From Polynucleobacter sp. JS-Polo-80-F4 (GTDB taxonomy: Bacteria > Pseudomonadota > Gammaproteobacteria > Burkholderiales > Burkholderiaceae): a DNA stretch of 64,000 nucleotides. This document shows, piece after piece, positions 32,406 through 39,994 of the stretch (position 1 is the first letter of the stretch; each line of letters starts with the position of its first letter). The stretch spans positions 124,001 through 188,000 of the forward strand of contig NZ_JACVPI010000001.1 of NCBI RefSeq assembly GCF_018881965.1, read 5' to 3'. Made by a program: the position numbers and the translations under genes. Under the pieces are notes generated by a model. The model saw only the letters and a program-made list of their open reading frames with translations. It was not told the DNA's origin and did not search any database.

Positions 32406-34597
32406 TAGAAGATGATACGTGCACCCACAGAAATTGCTTGGGGCATACCCACAATGTAGCTGGAATTGTTGCTACCGGTACCAAATGTAATGTACTGGCG
32501 ATTAAACAAGTTCACTGCAGATGCATAAACAGTGGCATTTTTAGTTACTTCGTAGTTAGCACGCAAACCAACAACTGTATAAGCTGCCACGGGTAAGGTA
32601 TTGGAGGTATTCAGCCAAGAGCTGCCGACATAACGGACTGTTGCAGTCAAACTAGCTTGCGGCACTGGGTAATACGTTAAACCTCCACCAGCAATGTTTT
32701 GAGGTACGCCTCCCACCTGTTTATTGGTTGGGTCACTAGTTGCACTCATGGTCAATTTGGTACTTGTAAACGCATAGTTCATATCCGTAGCCCACTGCGA
32801 ACTAATGTCGTGGTGGAACTGAAACTCAATACCTTGACTCAAGAGATTTTGCTTATTCGTGTAGTAACTTAGACTTTGCGCTGAAGCGCAAGCGCCATAC
32901 TGACTATTCTGCCCAGTCCAAACAGTAGATGCGCCACACAATTGCTGAGCCAGCGCCTTATCAGTAGCGCTACTCGTAGAAAGACTGTAACTTGCAACTG
33001 CATTTTGAATGTAATTATTAAATGCGGTCAACTGGGCAAAGCCACCCTTCCAACGATAGTCTGTCCCAACCTCATAGCCCGTCATTGTTTCAGGCGTGAG
33101 GTTTGGATTCGCAAAAGAATAGCCATTGCCCGAACCATAACTACGAAGCGTGTTGTTCATTCCGGGGGCATGAAAAGCTTGATAAGCCGCAGATCGCAGA
33201 TCCCAATCTTGATTCATCTTGTACAACAAGCCTAGGGTAGGACTAAATTGCGTCTTACTTTGACTAGGGACATTTTGATAAACAGGATTTGCACCATTCG
33301 ACCCCGCATTGTAATTAGTGGGGGTTTGGCTATTCCACTGATCAATACGCGCCGCTAAAGTTGTTTCCAACGGAAATGACTCAGCCTTCGATTTCAACTG
33401 CCCCATCAAGCCGTAGAAGGTTTGCTGGCCTTGGGCATAGTTCACTGCTGACGAAACACCATTAGAAAGTAAGTTATTGGTTTGGTTTGAACCGGCAATA
33501 TTCCGTGCATCAACCCCCACTACATACTGATCAATCAATCCTACTGTCTCTTGCGTGTATTGAGCAGAGGCACCTACAGTGTTGTAGGGGTCTTTGTAAT
33601 TGGCATTGATATAGGGCGTGTTGGCTGGAATATTATTTGACCGAGTAGTTGTGGTCGAGCCATTCTGCTTATTAAAGCCCGTATTCATATAAAAGAAATT
33701 GACATCCACCTTTGACTTGTCATCTAGGCGGGTAGTTGTTCCGCCAGCCAAATCCGTTTCTTGCATGATATTGGTTGCAAAAGAATAGCCTGAAGAGAGG
33801 TCAGACATCGTGTGATACCCAAGACGGAAGAAACCATTCGTGTCTTGAGTAGCCTTGAAATAGCCCTGCATCCTCACGTTGGAGTTATGGGAAGCGGCAT
33901 CGCCCTGACCGTTCTTAATACTGGTTGGAGATGCGGGTGAGATGGTTGCAATATTTTGATAGCCATCGGTATTGAAGTAATCAGCCGAGAATCGAAGTTG
34001 AAGATTTTCAGAAGCAATCAGATCCTTGGAAGCTGCTACGTTACCAGTACCAAATGCACCATAACTTGCTGATACTTCTTGCTGACTATTGACTGGTGTT
34101 TTGGTCTTGATGTTAATTACACCACCCATGCCGTAGTTACCCCACAGACTAGATACACCACCACGAATAAACTCAACTGAGTCAATCGAAGACATGGGAA
34201 CCAAGTTCCACTGCACCGTTCCATAAAATGCATCATTAGCAGGAACGCCATCAATCAGCACCAAAGTTCTGGCATTACCAAGACCACGCACGTTAATACT
34301 CTGTCCGGTTGGATCCTTTTGGTAATAAGGCGTGTCATTCAAAATAACGCCTGGTACGTTCTTTAAGATTTGATCAATGGTTTGATCCGGAGCGACTTCC
34401 AGAGCCTCTTTAGTCAGAACCGTTGTATTGAGAGGGATCTCATCTAATGACGTACCAGAACGGGTGGCCGTTACGGTAACGCTCTTGAGTTTCTGATCGT
34501 AGTCAGGTGGCGGCGCAATTTGCGCTTGCGCATTAAAGAGCGCTAATCCAAAAAGCATGCCTATGCATGCACTGATTTTCTTCTTCCGCAACAACAT
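32405..34597 (-). CDS. TonB-dependent outer-membrane receptor
   Basis: A 730-residue receptor with a signal peptide (to about AQA, residue 25). A TonB-box-like VTVTATR leads into a plug domain (about 40-165, with PGVILNDTPYYQ, INVRGLGNARTLVLIDGVP and GVINIKTKTP). A 22-strand barrel ends in GARIIF with terminal Phe. The operon contents suggest copper or a copper complex as substrate, as in OprC-type receptors, but the substrate is not shown by sequence. The stop overlaps the next ATG (TAATG at 32405). Confidence 0.88.
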   Translation of the reverse strand: MLLRKKKISACIGMLFGLALFNAQAQIAPPPDYDQKLKSVTVTATRSGTSLDEIPLNTTVLTKEALEVAPDQTIDQILKNVPGVILNDTPYYQKDPTGQSINVRGLGNARTLVLIDGVPANDAFYGTVQWNLVPMSSIDSVEFIRGGVSSLWGNYGMGGVINIKTKTPVNSQQEVSASYGAFGTGNVAASKDLIASENLQLRFSADYFNTDGYQNIATISPASPTSIKNGQGDAASHNSNVRMQGYFKATQDTNGFFRLGYHTMSDLSSGYSFATNIMQETDLAGGTTTRLDDKSKVDVNFFYMNTGFNKQNGSTTTTRSNNIPANTPYINANYKDPYNTVGASAQYTQETVGLIDQYVVGVDARNIAGSNQTNNLLSNGVSSAVNYAQGQQTFYGLMGQLKSKAESFPLETTLAARIDQWNSQTPTNYNAGSNGANPVYQNVPSQSKTQFSPTLGLLYKMNQDWDLRSAAYQAFHAPGMNNTLRSYGSGNGYSFANPNLTPETMTGYEVGTDYRWKGGFAQLTAFNNYIQNAVASYSLSTSSATDKALAQQLCGASTVWTGQNSQYGACASAQSLSYYTNKQNLLSQGIEFQFHHDISSQWATDMNYAFTSTKLTMSATSDPTNKQVGGVPQNIAGGGLTYYPVPQASLTATVRYVGSSWLNTSNTLPVAAYTVVGLRANYEVTKNATVYASAVNLFNRQYITFGTGSNNSSYIVGMPQAISVGARIIF

Positions 34598-34677
34598 TTA
34601 GTTCCCCACACAATATGTCTGCAACTTGGCTGGCGCCCTATTGCTCACTACATAGCTTTGCTATGCCCTAAAAATAT

Positions 34678-35049
34678 TTAGGCTTGTGCTGGAGGTGCTG
34701 CTGAGGGTGGGGTTACCCAAACAGAAAGTGGCTTGGGTGATTGATAAAAAAGCGCTGGCAATAAGGATAAAGTTTGCGGCGCCTGAAATGTCAGATTGGT
34801 ATTGAATGCTGGAATGATGCTGTTTTGAGCTACACAATAAGGACAAGGCTGCATTTGGTCTGCAAGCTCTTGATCATCAACCTGAACATCAATTTGCATC
34901 TTATTGCCATCTGCTGAACAAATCTCCATGGCAAAACCTTGGCCATGCTTAGCAAGCGAAATTGCTTGAGATGCGGCAGGCGCAAGTGCACTCATTGCGA
35001 TTGCAAATGCGGCAATCCAATGAATGAGGCGGTTTTTGGAGAAATTCAT
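34678..35049 (-). CDS. DUF2946-like exported protein
   Basis: A 123-residue protein with an N-terminal hydrophobic signal or anchor (about 10-30), Cys44 in MEICSADG and the family motif PCPYC (Cys69, Cys72). The C-terminus is Pro/Ala-rich. DUF2946 proteins are frequently found with copper-related TonB receptors (family context); a metal-binding role is plausible but unproven. It is the first gene of the operon, 80 bp ahead of the receptor gene. GAGGAG lies shortly before the ATG. Confidence 0.75.
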   Translation of the reverse strand: MNFSKNRLIHWIAAFAIAMSALAPAASQAISLAKHGQGFAMEICSADGNKMQIDVQVDDQELADQMQPCPYCVAQNSIIPAFNTNLTFQAPQTLSLLPALFYQSPKPLSVWVTPPSAAPPAQA

Positions 35050-35082
35050 GGTGAGGAGATTTTAACTGATTTTCAGCAATAA

Positions 35083-35106
35083 AAAAGGGGTCCGAAGACC
35101 CCTTTT
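35083..35106 (-). terminator. Terminator after the OxlT-like transporter gene
   Basis: AAAAGGGGTC (35083-35092) pairs with GACCCCTTTT (35097-35106) around CGAA. On the minus strand it is followed by six T. It separates the transporter gene from the DUF2946 operon. Confidence 0.9.
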
Positions 35107-35125
35107 ATTAGGCTTTTAACCTGTA

Positions 35126-36388
35126 TTACATTGAAGCAGAGCGCTCGATGAGTTTGCGACGCATTGGGCGCAATACAAACCAAGCCAAGATTGCAGCTGT
35201 ACCATTCAAGATACTAGCAACCCAGAATACCGCCTCCCAACCACCAGTAGTGGCTACCAATACGCTAGACAAAGGAACTAACAATGAAGCTGTACCTTTT
35301 GCTGTGTAGAGGAGACCCGCATTACCAGCAGCATAAGTTGATCCAAATGTATCGGCGTTAGTTGATGGGAACAAGCTGTAAATCTCACCCCATGCAAAGA
35401 ACACTAAACCAGTCAACAAAACAAACATTACTGGATCGCGACCAAGGTAGTACAAACCAAGAATACCTAAGCACTCAAATGTGAAGCAAAGAGTCATAGT
35501 TTGCTCGCGACCGATCTTGTCAGATACCCAACCGAAGAAAGGACGTGTCAAGCCGTTCAGCACACGGTCAACGGTCAAGGCAAATGTCAACGCAGGTAAT
35601 GCCAAGCCCATCAAGCTCACTGTTACGCCAGCAATCTGGAAGTCTTTAGCGATTGGGCCTAATTGCGCAGTAGCCATCAAGCCACCAGCCGCAACCATCA
35701 CGAACATGAGATACATGATCCAGAACACAGGCTGCTTAACCATCTCCATTGGGCGGAAATCCTTACGAGTCTGAGCAACAGCTGCCTTAACTGTAGTGAT
35801 AGCACCTTTGATAGGCTTAGAAAGCAACAAGCTCAAGACCACAACAATTGCGCCCTGCCAGATACCGAAGAACCAGAATGCATCTTGATAGCCTTGGTTT
35901 GCAATCATGTTTGCAATTGGAATCACAGTCAATGCAGAACCGGCACCAAAGCCAGCAGCTGTCATACCAGCAGCTAAACCGCGACGATCTGGGAACCATT
36001 TGAGCGCATTACCTACGCAAGTACCATAAACAGCGCCAGCGCCAACACCACTTACAGCAGCTGCCGTGTAAAGCATTGTCAAAGTGTCTGCATGAGCATT
36101 CATCATCCAACCAATGCCACACAAGATGCCACCGAAAAATACTACTGGACGTGGGCCGAACTTATCAACGAGGTAACCCTCGATTGGAACTAACCAAGTT
36201 TCAGTCAACACGAAAATAGTAAATGCAACTTGAATAGCTGCACGACCCCAACCGAACTTAGCGTCAATTGGGTTTACAAACAAAGTCCAACCGTATTGCA
36301 AGTTTGCAATCATTGACATACAAATGATGCCAATTAGTAGCTGAAACCAACGACCCCCTAAAGGTCCTGCAGTTTTCTCGCCGCTCAT
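35126..36388 (-). CDS. Major facilitator transporter, oxalate/formate antiporter (OxlT) type
   Basis: A 420-residue protein with 12 membrane helices and OxlT-subfamily features: LQYGWTLFVNPI in helix 1, VDKFGPRP in the 2-3 loop, GAVYGTCVGNALKWFPDRRGLAAG and the second-half loop DKIGREQTM. Characterised members exchange oxalate for formate; Burkholderiales carry several paralogues whose substrate is untested, so the substrate is open. No oxalate decarboxylase or CoA-transferase genes are visible in the window. AGGAGA precedes the ATG. The upstream 220 bp hold only the terminator of the small gene at 36654 and no clear regulator site. Confidence 0.85.
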   Translation of the reverse strand: MSGEKTAGPLGGRWFQLLIGIICMSMIANLQYGWTLFVNPIDAKFGWGRAAIQVAFTIFVLTETWLVPIEGYLVDKFGPRPVVFFGGILCGIGWMMNAHADTLTMLYTAAAVSGVGAGAVYGTCVGNALKWFPDRRGLAAGMTAAGFGAGSALTVIPIANMIANQGYQDAFWFFGIWQGAIVVVLSLLLSKPIKGAITTVKAAVAQTRKDFRPMEMVKQPVFWIMYLMFVMVAAGGLMATAQLGPIAKDFQIAGVTVSLMGLALPALTFALTVDRVLNGLTRPFFGWVSDKIGREQTMTLCFTFECLGILGLYYLGRDPVMFVLLTGLVFFAWGEIYSLFPSTNADTFGSTYAAGNAGLLYTAKGTASLLVPLSSVLVATTGGWEAVFWVASILNGTAAILAWFVLRPMRRKLIERSASM

Positions 36389-36604
36389 CCTGAATCTCCT
36401 ATTTTTACTTTTTTATAAATACTCATTACACCCAGAAATTTGGGTTAAGTGATTTTTAAGCATTTAAACCTGCAAAGACTTGACACTAATCAAGTTTTCT
36501 TTAAATCCACACTAGTGATTACCCTTGCCATAACCCCATGAAATATAAGCTTTCTCAAGGAATACCAGGGTCGGTGTTGCACCAAAATCTAGAGGCACCA
36601 GAAA

Positions 36605-36632
36605 ACAAAAAAGCCACCCGAAGGTGGCTTTT
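36605..36632 (-). terminator. Terminator of the 35-residue gene
   Basis: AAAAGCCACC (36609-36618) pairs with GGTGGCTTTT (36623-36632) around CGAA, with a T-run on the minus strand. It lies 22 bp after the stop of the small gene at 36654. Confidence 0.9.
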
Positions 36633-36653
36633 GAGTTGTTGTAATTTTAAAAA

Positions 36654-36761
36654 TTACATGCCGCGGTAAGCGCCGTCGAAATCATAGTGACGAGCAGCCT
36701 GGTCTTGGCTTGTTTTGCTTTCTGTGAAAAGCTGGTTGATCATATTCAATAAAACAGTCAT
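36654..36761 (-). CDS. Small protein of 35 residues with its own expression signals
   Basis: The frame starts ATG at 36761 with a textbook AAGGAG 6 bases upstream and ends TAA at 36654. The protein begins MTVLLNMINQLF, a short amphipathic helix. It continues with a polar stretch (TESKTSQDQAARHYDF) and ends DGAYRGM. Upstream is a sigma-70 promoter (36790-36818), downstream a strong terminator, giving a transcript of about 180 nt. I do not recognise a family. Binding to the membrane or to a partner protein through the amphipathic helix is a guess. A leader-peptide role for the transporter gene is less likely because no amino acid is over-represented. Confidence 0.75.
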   Translation of the reverse strand: MTVLLNMINQLFTESKTSQDQAARHYDFDGAYRGM

Positions 36762-36789
36762 TTGAATCTCCTTAAGGGTTAGTACCTAG

Positions 36790-36818
36790 AGTATAACCCT
36801 AATACTATTGCAGTGCAA
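36790..36818 (-). promoter_or_regulatory. Promoter of the 35-residue gene
   Basis: On the minus strand, TTGCAC (36813-36818) and TATACT (36790-36795) are 17 bp apart. The predicted start near 36783 gives a 22-base leader containing the AAGGAG site. Confidence 0.6.
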
Positions 36819-36829
36819 CAAGCCCAAAA

Positions 36830-36940
36830 GGCAGGCAAGAGAGTCATAACTCTCTGTTTTTAAAGGAAATTAATTAAATTTGAGGGAAACAGAAGGTTTG
36901 CCCACCAGGGTGAGGGAAAAATACCTTGGTGTTGCCTGCC
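36830..36940. repeat. Long-range inverted repeat with inner hairpins after the DUF1854 gene
   Basis: GGCAGGCAA (36830-36838) and TTGCCTGCC (36932-36940) are perfect 9-bp arms about 93 bases apart. Inside is a second hairpin, AGAGAGT / ACTCTCT (36838-36844, 36849-36855), followed on the plus strand by GTTTTT. On the minus strand the outer arm ends in TTTT, so the whole may act as the terminator of the cyanophycin transporter operon. The rest of the 207-bp gap shows nothing else. Confidence 0.45.
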
Positions 36941-36968
36941 GAATTGGGATTGGTGCGACGAATCTTTT

Positions 36969-37448
36969 TTAGCGGAACCGGTCTAGAAGCTTTTTGCTAA
37001 CTTTATCCAACTGTGTGGAGTCTTGAATTAAGAACTGCAATCCATTGGAATCAGCAATGAGCAATGTGTTGCCTGCGATCCTACGAATGTCCTCTTCACC
37101 CTTGAGACGAATTCGGGTTGGGCCACGATCCGTTTCGATATCCCAAATACTTGGAGTAGCAAATGTTGAGACATTGGTAATTTTTTGGATGACCGGCATG
37201 AACTCACGCTCAGCTAGCTCTTCTTCGATCAGCCCCAGCTCCGCTTCAGAAATCGCAGCCATGTTTGGGAACCAGCAAAGCTCTTTGCCTGATTGATTCA
37301 TGATGCCAATGCCAGCACCAGGTGCAGTAATTGGGAAAGCGCGCACCGGATGAACGCCAACATGACGCTCGCCCTTGCTATCAGTAAAGACAAGTCGACC
37401 TAGCGCATCACGTTCGAATTGATGGGTGGATTGATTGACTTGCGTCAT
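36969..37448 (-). CDS. DUF1854 family protein associated with cyanophycin metabolism
   Basis: A 159-residue soluble protein recognisable as DUF1854: RDALGRLVFTDSKGERHVGVHPVRAFPI, GKELCWFPNM, REFMPVIQKI and the C-terminal LIADSNGLQFLIQD. Its molecular role is unknown; family members are found beside an ABC transporter and cphA genes in Burkholderiales, as here. Its start overlaps the stop of the ABC transporter gene by 4 bp (ATGA type), so the two are translated together. Confidence 0.88.
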   Translation of the reverse strand: MTQVNQSTHQFERDALGRLVFTDSKGERHVGVHPVRAFPITAPGAGIGIMNQSGKELCWFPNMAAISEAELGLIEEELAEREFMPVIQKITNVSTFATPSIWDIETDRGPTRIRLKGEEDIRRIAGNTLLIADSNGLQFLIQDSTQLDKVSKKLLDRFR

Positions 37449-39790
37449 ACCCCGCCTCCAATTTTCTTAGCAACTTCTTCGAGCTGCTCTTCTTGTTTCT
37501 CTGCTTGATCTTCTTCCAAACTTTCACCGATAGCGCCGCCTTCTACAAGCTCCGCAGCATGACGCAGCTGGGCTTGATACAAGGTGTAATAGGCACCCTG
37601 GGCTTCCATCAGTTGGTCATGTGAGCCGATCTCCACAATTTCACCTTTATCTAACACCACTAAGCGATCTGCTTTTCTTAAGGTGGAGAGGCGGTGGGCA
37701 ATTGCAATCGTTGTGCGGCCTTTAACTAAGTTATCCAATGCACGCTGAATTTCTTTTTCAGTGGTGGTGTCTACTGATGATGTTGCTTCATCCAAAATCA
37801 GAATGCTTGGATTAATCAGCAGTGCACGTGCAATTGAGATGCGTTGACGCTCACCGCCAGATAAAGATTGCCCACGCTCACCTACTAAGGAGTCATAACC
37901 TAGAGGAAGGCGAAGAATAAATTCATGGGCATGCGCTGCACGTGCAGCCTCGATGATTTCTTCGCGAGTTGCATCTGGTTTACCGTAGGCAATGTTTTCT
38001 GCAATCGTGCCAAAGAATAAGAATGGCTCTTGCAATACCAAACCAATACGCTTGCGATAGTCGGAAATGGCAATACTACGAATGTCGCGCCCATCTAATG
38101 AGACAGAACCAGAGCTGACATCATAGAAGCGGCAGATCAAGTTCACCAAAGTACTCTTCCCTGAACCACTATGACCGACTAGGCCAATCATTTCACCTGG
38201 AGCAATATCTAAATCAATGCCTTTAGTGACTGCACGGTTGCCGTAGCGAAAACCCACGCCCCGTAAGGAGATACGACCCTTTACCTCACCCAATGGCGCC
38301 GGATTGATTGGCTCAGGAACGCTAGAGACGTGATCCAAGATATCAAAGATTCGCTTAGCGCCAGCGGCTGCCTTCTGTGTGTGAGAAACAATGCGACTCA
38401 TAGAATCCAAGCGAATATAGAAACGTCCGATATATGCCAAGAATGCAATCAAGACACCTACTGTGACTTTCTGATGGGCCACTTGCCAAATACCAAATCC
38501 CCACACTACGAGCAAGCCCGTTTCAGTAAGCAAAGTTACTGTTGGTGAAAATAATCCCCACACGCGATTTACACGATCATTAATCTGCAGATTATGTTTA
38601 TTGGAATCTACAAAGCGCTTGAGTTCGCGGTCTTCTTGTGCAAATGCTTTGACCACACGAATGCCTGGGATAGTGTCAGCCAAAATATTGGTTACTTCTG
38701 ACCAAATGCGGTCGATCTTTTCAAAACCAAAACGTAGACGATCGCGTACTACATGAATCATCCATACAATGAATGGCAAAGGCGCCAAGGTAACCAAAGC
38801 CAGCAAAGGATCAATAGACACCAGGATCGCCGCAGTCATAGTGATCATCAAGACATCGGTTGCAAAGTCAAGTGCGTAAAGGGAAAGGAATACGCAGATA
38901 CGATCAGTCTCAGCGCCAATACGGGCAATCAAATCACCCGTTCTCTTGCCGCCAAAATATTCAAGCGACAGTTTGAGTAAATGTTCAAAAGTAGTATTGC
39001 GTAGATCCGCACCAATACGTTCGCTGACCAATGCAAGAAGATAGGTTTTCCACCAACCCAGTCCCCAAGCAACAATTGCGGCGCCAAATAAAGCCAAGAG
39101 ATACATGCTGGCCAAATGAAAATCAATCGGATTGCCGCGCTCATAGGGAATCAATACATGATCCATCAACGGCATAGTGAGATACGGCGGTATTAAAGTC
39201 GCGCCTGTAGATAGCAGAGTTAATACAAAACCTAGTAACAATTGCTTTTTATAGGGACGAGCAAAACGCCAGAGCTTAAAGAGCGTCCAAGTAGATGGTG
39301 GCGCATCATCTTCAGGATCACAGGTTGGGCATGAATCAGAATTCGCGGGCTTTGGGCTCAAGCAAACTGGGCAAACCTGTTTGTCGTATTCACTGACTTC
39401 ACCGTTGTTGATTTCTTCACCGCGAGTCAGCTGTTTAAAGCTCGATTGCAGACGAAGAACCTGTGGATTCACTGCCAAAGTGAAATTCCAAGACTTTAGT
39501 AATTTTTCAGCAGTTTCTAGGCGTAAATGCCCTACTCCAGCATGATCGCCGTGGACCAAATGGGTGCTGGTCTCCAACTTCCAAGACTCAAATACCTTCC
39601 CATCCGTCCAAAATAGACCTTGTTCGCTGAGCAAAAGCAGGCTTTTTTCAAAGCGTAACTCGACATCCAGATCGAGCTCAACCCATGCTAGTAGGGCTTC
39701 AGGGCTCTTTACAGGGGAGTTTGGATCAACTAAAACAGCCTCCCAGTAGCTTGGCAGCATGGGAGCAAAAGGTAGTATTTGTGGCTTCAT
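37445..39790 (-). CDS. ABC exporter-type transporter associated with cyanophycin metabolism, with an N-terminal zinc-ribbon extension
   Basis: A 781-residue half-transporter. Residues 1-135 form a soluble domain. A likely zinc ribbon with Cys140, Cys143, Cys154 and Cys157 (CPVC and CPTC) follows. Next are six membrane helices (about 175-470) and an ATPase domain with Walker A GHSGSGKS, signature LSGGERQRISIARA and Walker B ILILDEATSSVD. It presumably works as a homodimer. The substrate is unknown; the setting next to cphA genes suggests a link to cyanophycin or its dipeptide. It diverges from cphA' across 200 bp. Confidence 0.87.
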   Translation of the reverse strand: MKPQILPFAPMLPSYWEAVLVDPNSPVKSPEALLAWVELDLDVELRFEKSLLLLSEQGLFWTDGKVFESWKLETSTHLVHGDHAGVGHLRLETAEKLLKSWNFTLAVNPQVLRLQSSFKQLTRGEEINNGEVSEYDKQVCPVCLSPKPANSDSCPTCDPEDDAPPSTWTLFKLWRFARPYKKQLLLGFVLTLLSTGATLIPPYLTMPLMDHVLIPYERGNPIDFHLASMYLLALFGAAIVAWGLGWWKTYLLALVSERIGADLRNTTFEHLLKLSLEYFGGKRTGDLIARIGAETDRICVFLSLYALDFATDVLMITMTAAILVSIDPLLALVTLAPLPFIVWMIHVVRDRLRFGFEKIDRIWSEVTNILADTIPGIRVVKAFAQEDRELKRFVDSNKHNLQINDRVNRVWGLFSPTVTLLTETGLLVVWGFGIWQVAHQKVTVGVLIAFLAYIGRFYIRLDSMSRIVSHTQKAAAGAKRIFDILDHVSSVPEPINPAPLGEVKGRISLRGVGFRYGNRAVTKGIDLDIAPGEMIGLVGHSGSGKSTLVNLICRFYDVSSGSVSLDGRDIRSIAISDYRKRIGLVLQEPFLFFGTIAENIAYGKPDATREEIIEAARAAHAHEFILRLPLGYDSLVGERGQSLSGGERQRISIARALLINPSILILDEATSSVDTTTEKEIQRALDNLVKGRTTIAIAHRLSTLRKADRLVVLDKGEIVEIGSHDQLMEAQGAYYTLYQAQLRHAAELVEGGAIGESLEEDQAEKQEEQLEEVAKKIGGGV

Positions 39791-39956
39791 TGACCCTAAA
39801 AGTATAGTGGAGCTGAATTATTTAGATTTATTACTCATGTCAACTTTAGAGGCCTAAAAGCCGTTAAATTGTGTAACTAGGCCTTTTTATGTATTTTTGC
39901 TATTTTTGTGAGTTTTTCAATAACTATTAGAAACAGAGAGACTATCTGACGCGTCA

Positions 39957-39974
39957 ACGCCAAAACCTTGGCGT
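39957..39974 (+). promoter_or_regulatory. Hairpin at the 5' end of cphA'
   Basis: ACGCCAA (39957-39963) pairs with TTGGCGT (39968-39974) around AACC; a neighbouring palindrome GACGCGTC lies at 39949-39956. The 3' arm contains the in-frame TTG at 39968, an alternative start, and would hide it. It could affect translation from the ATG 20 bases further on. Confidence 0.35.
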
Positions 39975-39994
39975 CGGCCATCGCAACACTGCAT

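Noticed and set aside
36874..36966. Protein-like frame after the DUF1854 stop (ends TFCFPQI)
   Set aside because: No start codon is available, a stop lies upstream, and a second frame over the same bases is equally open.
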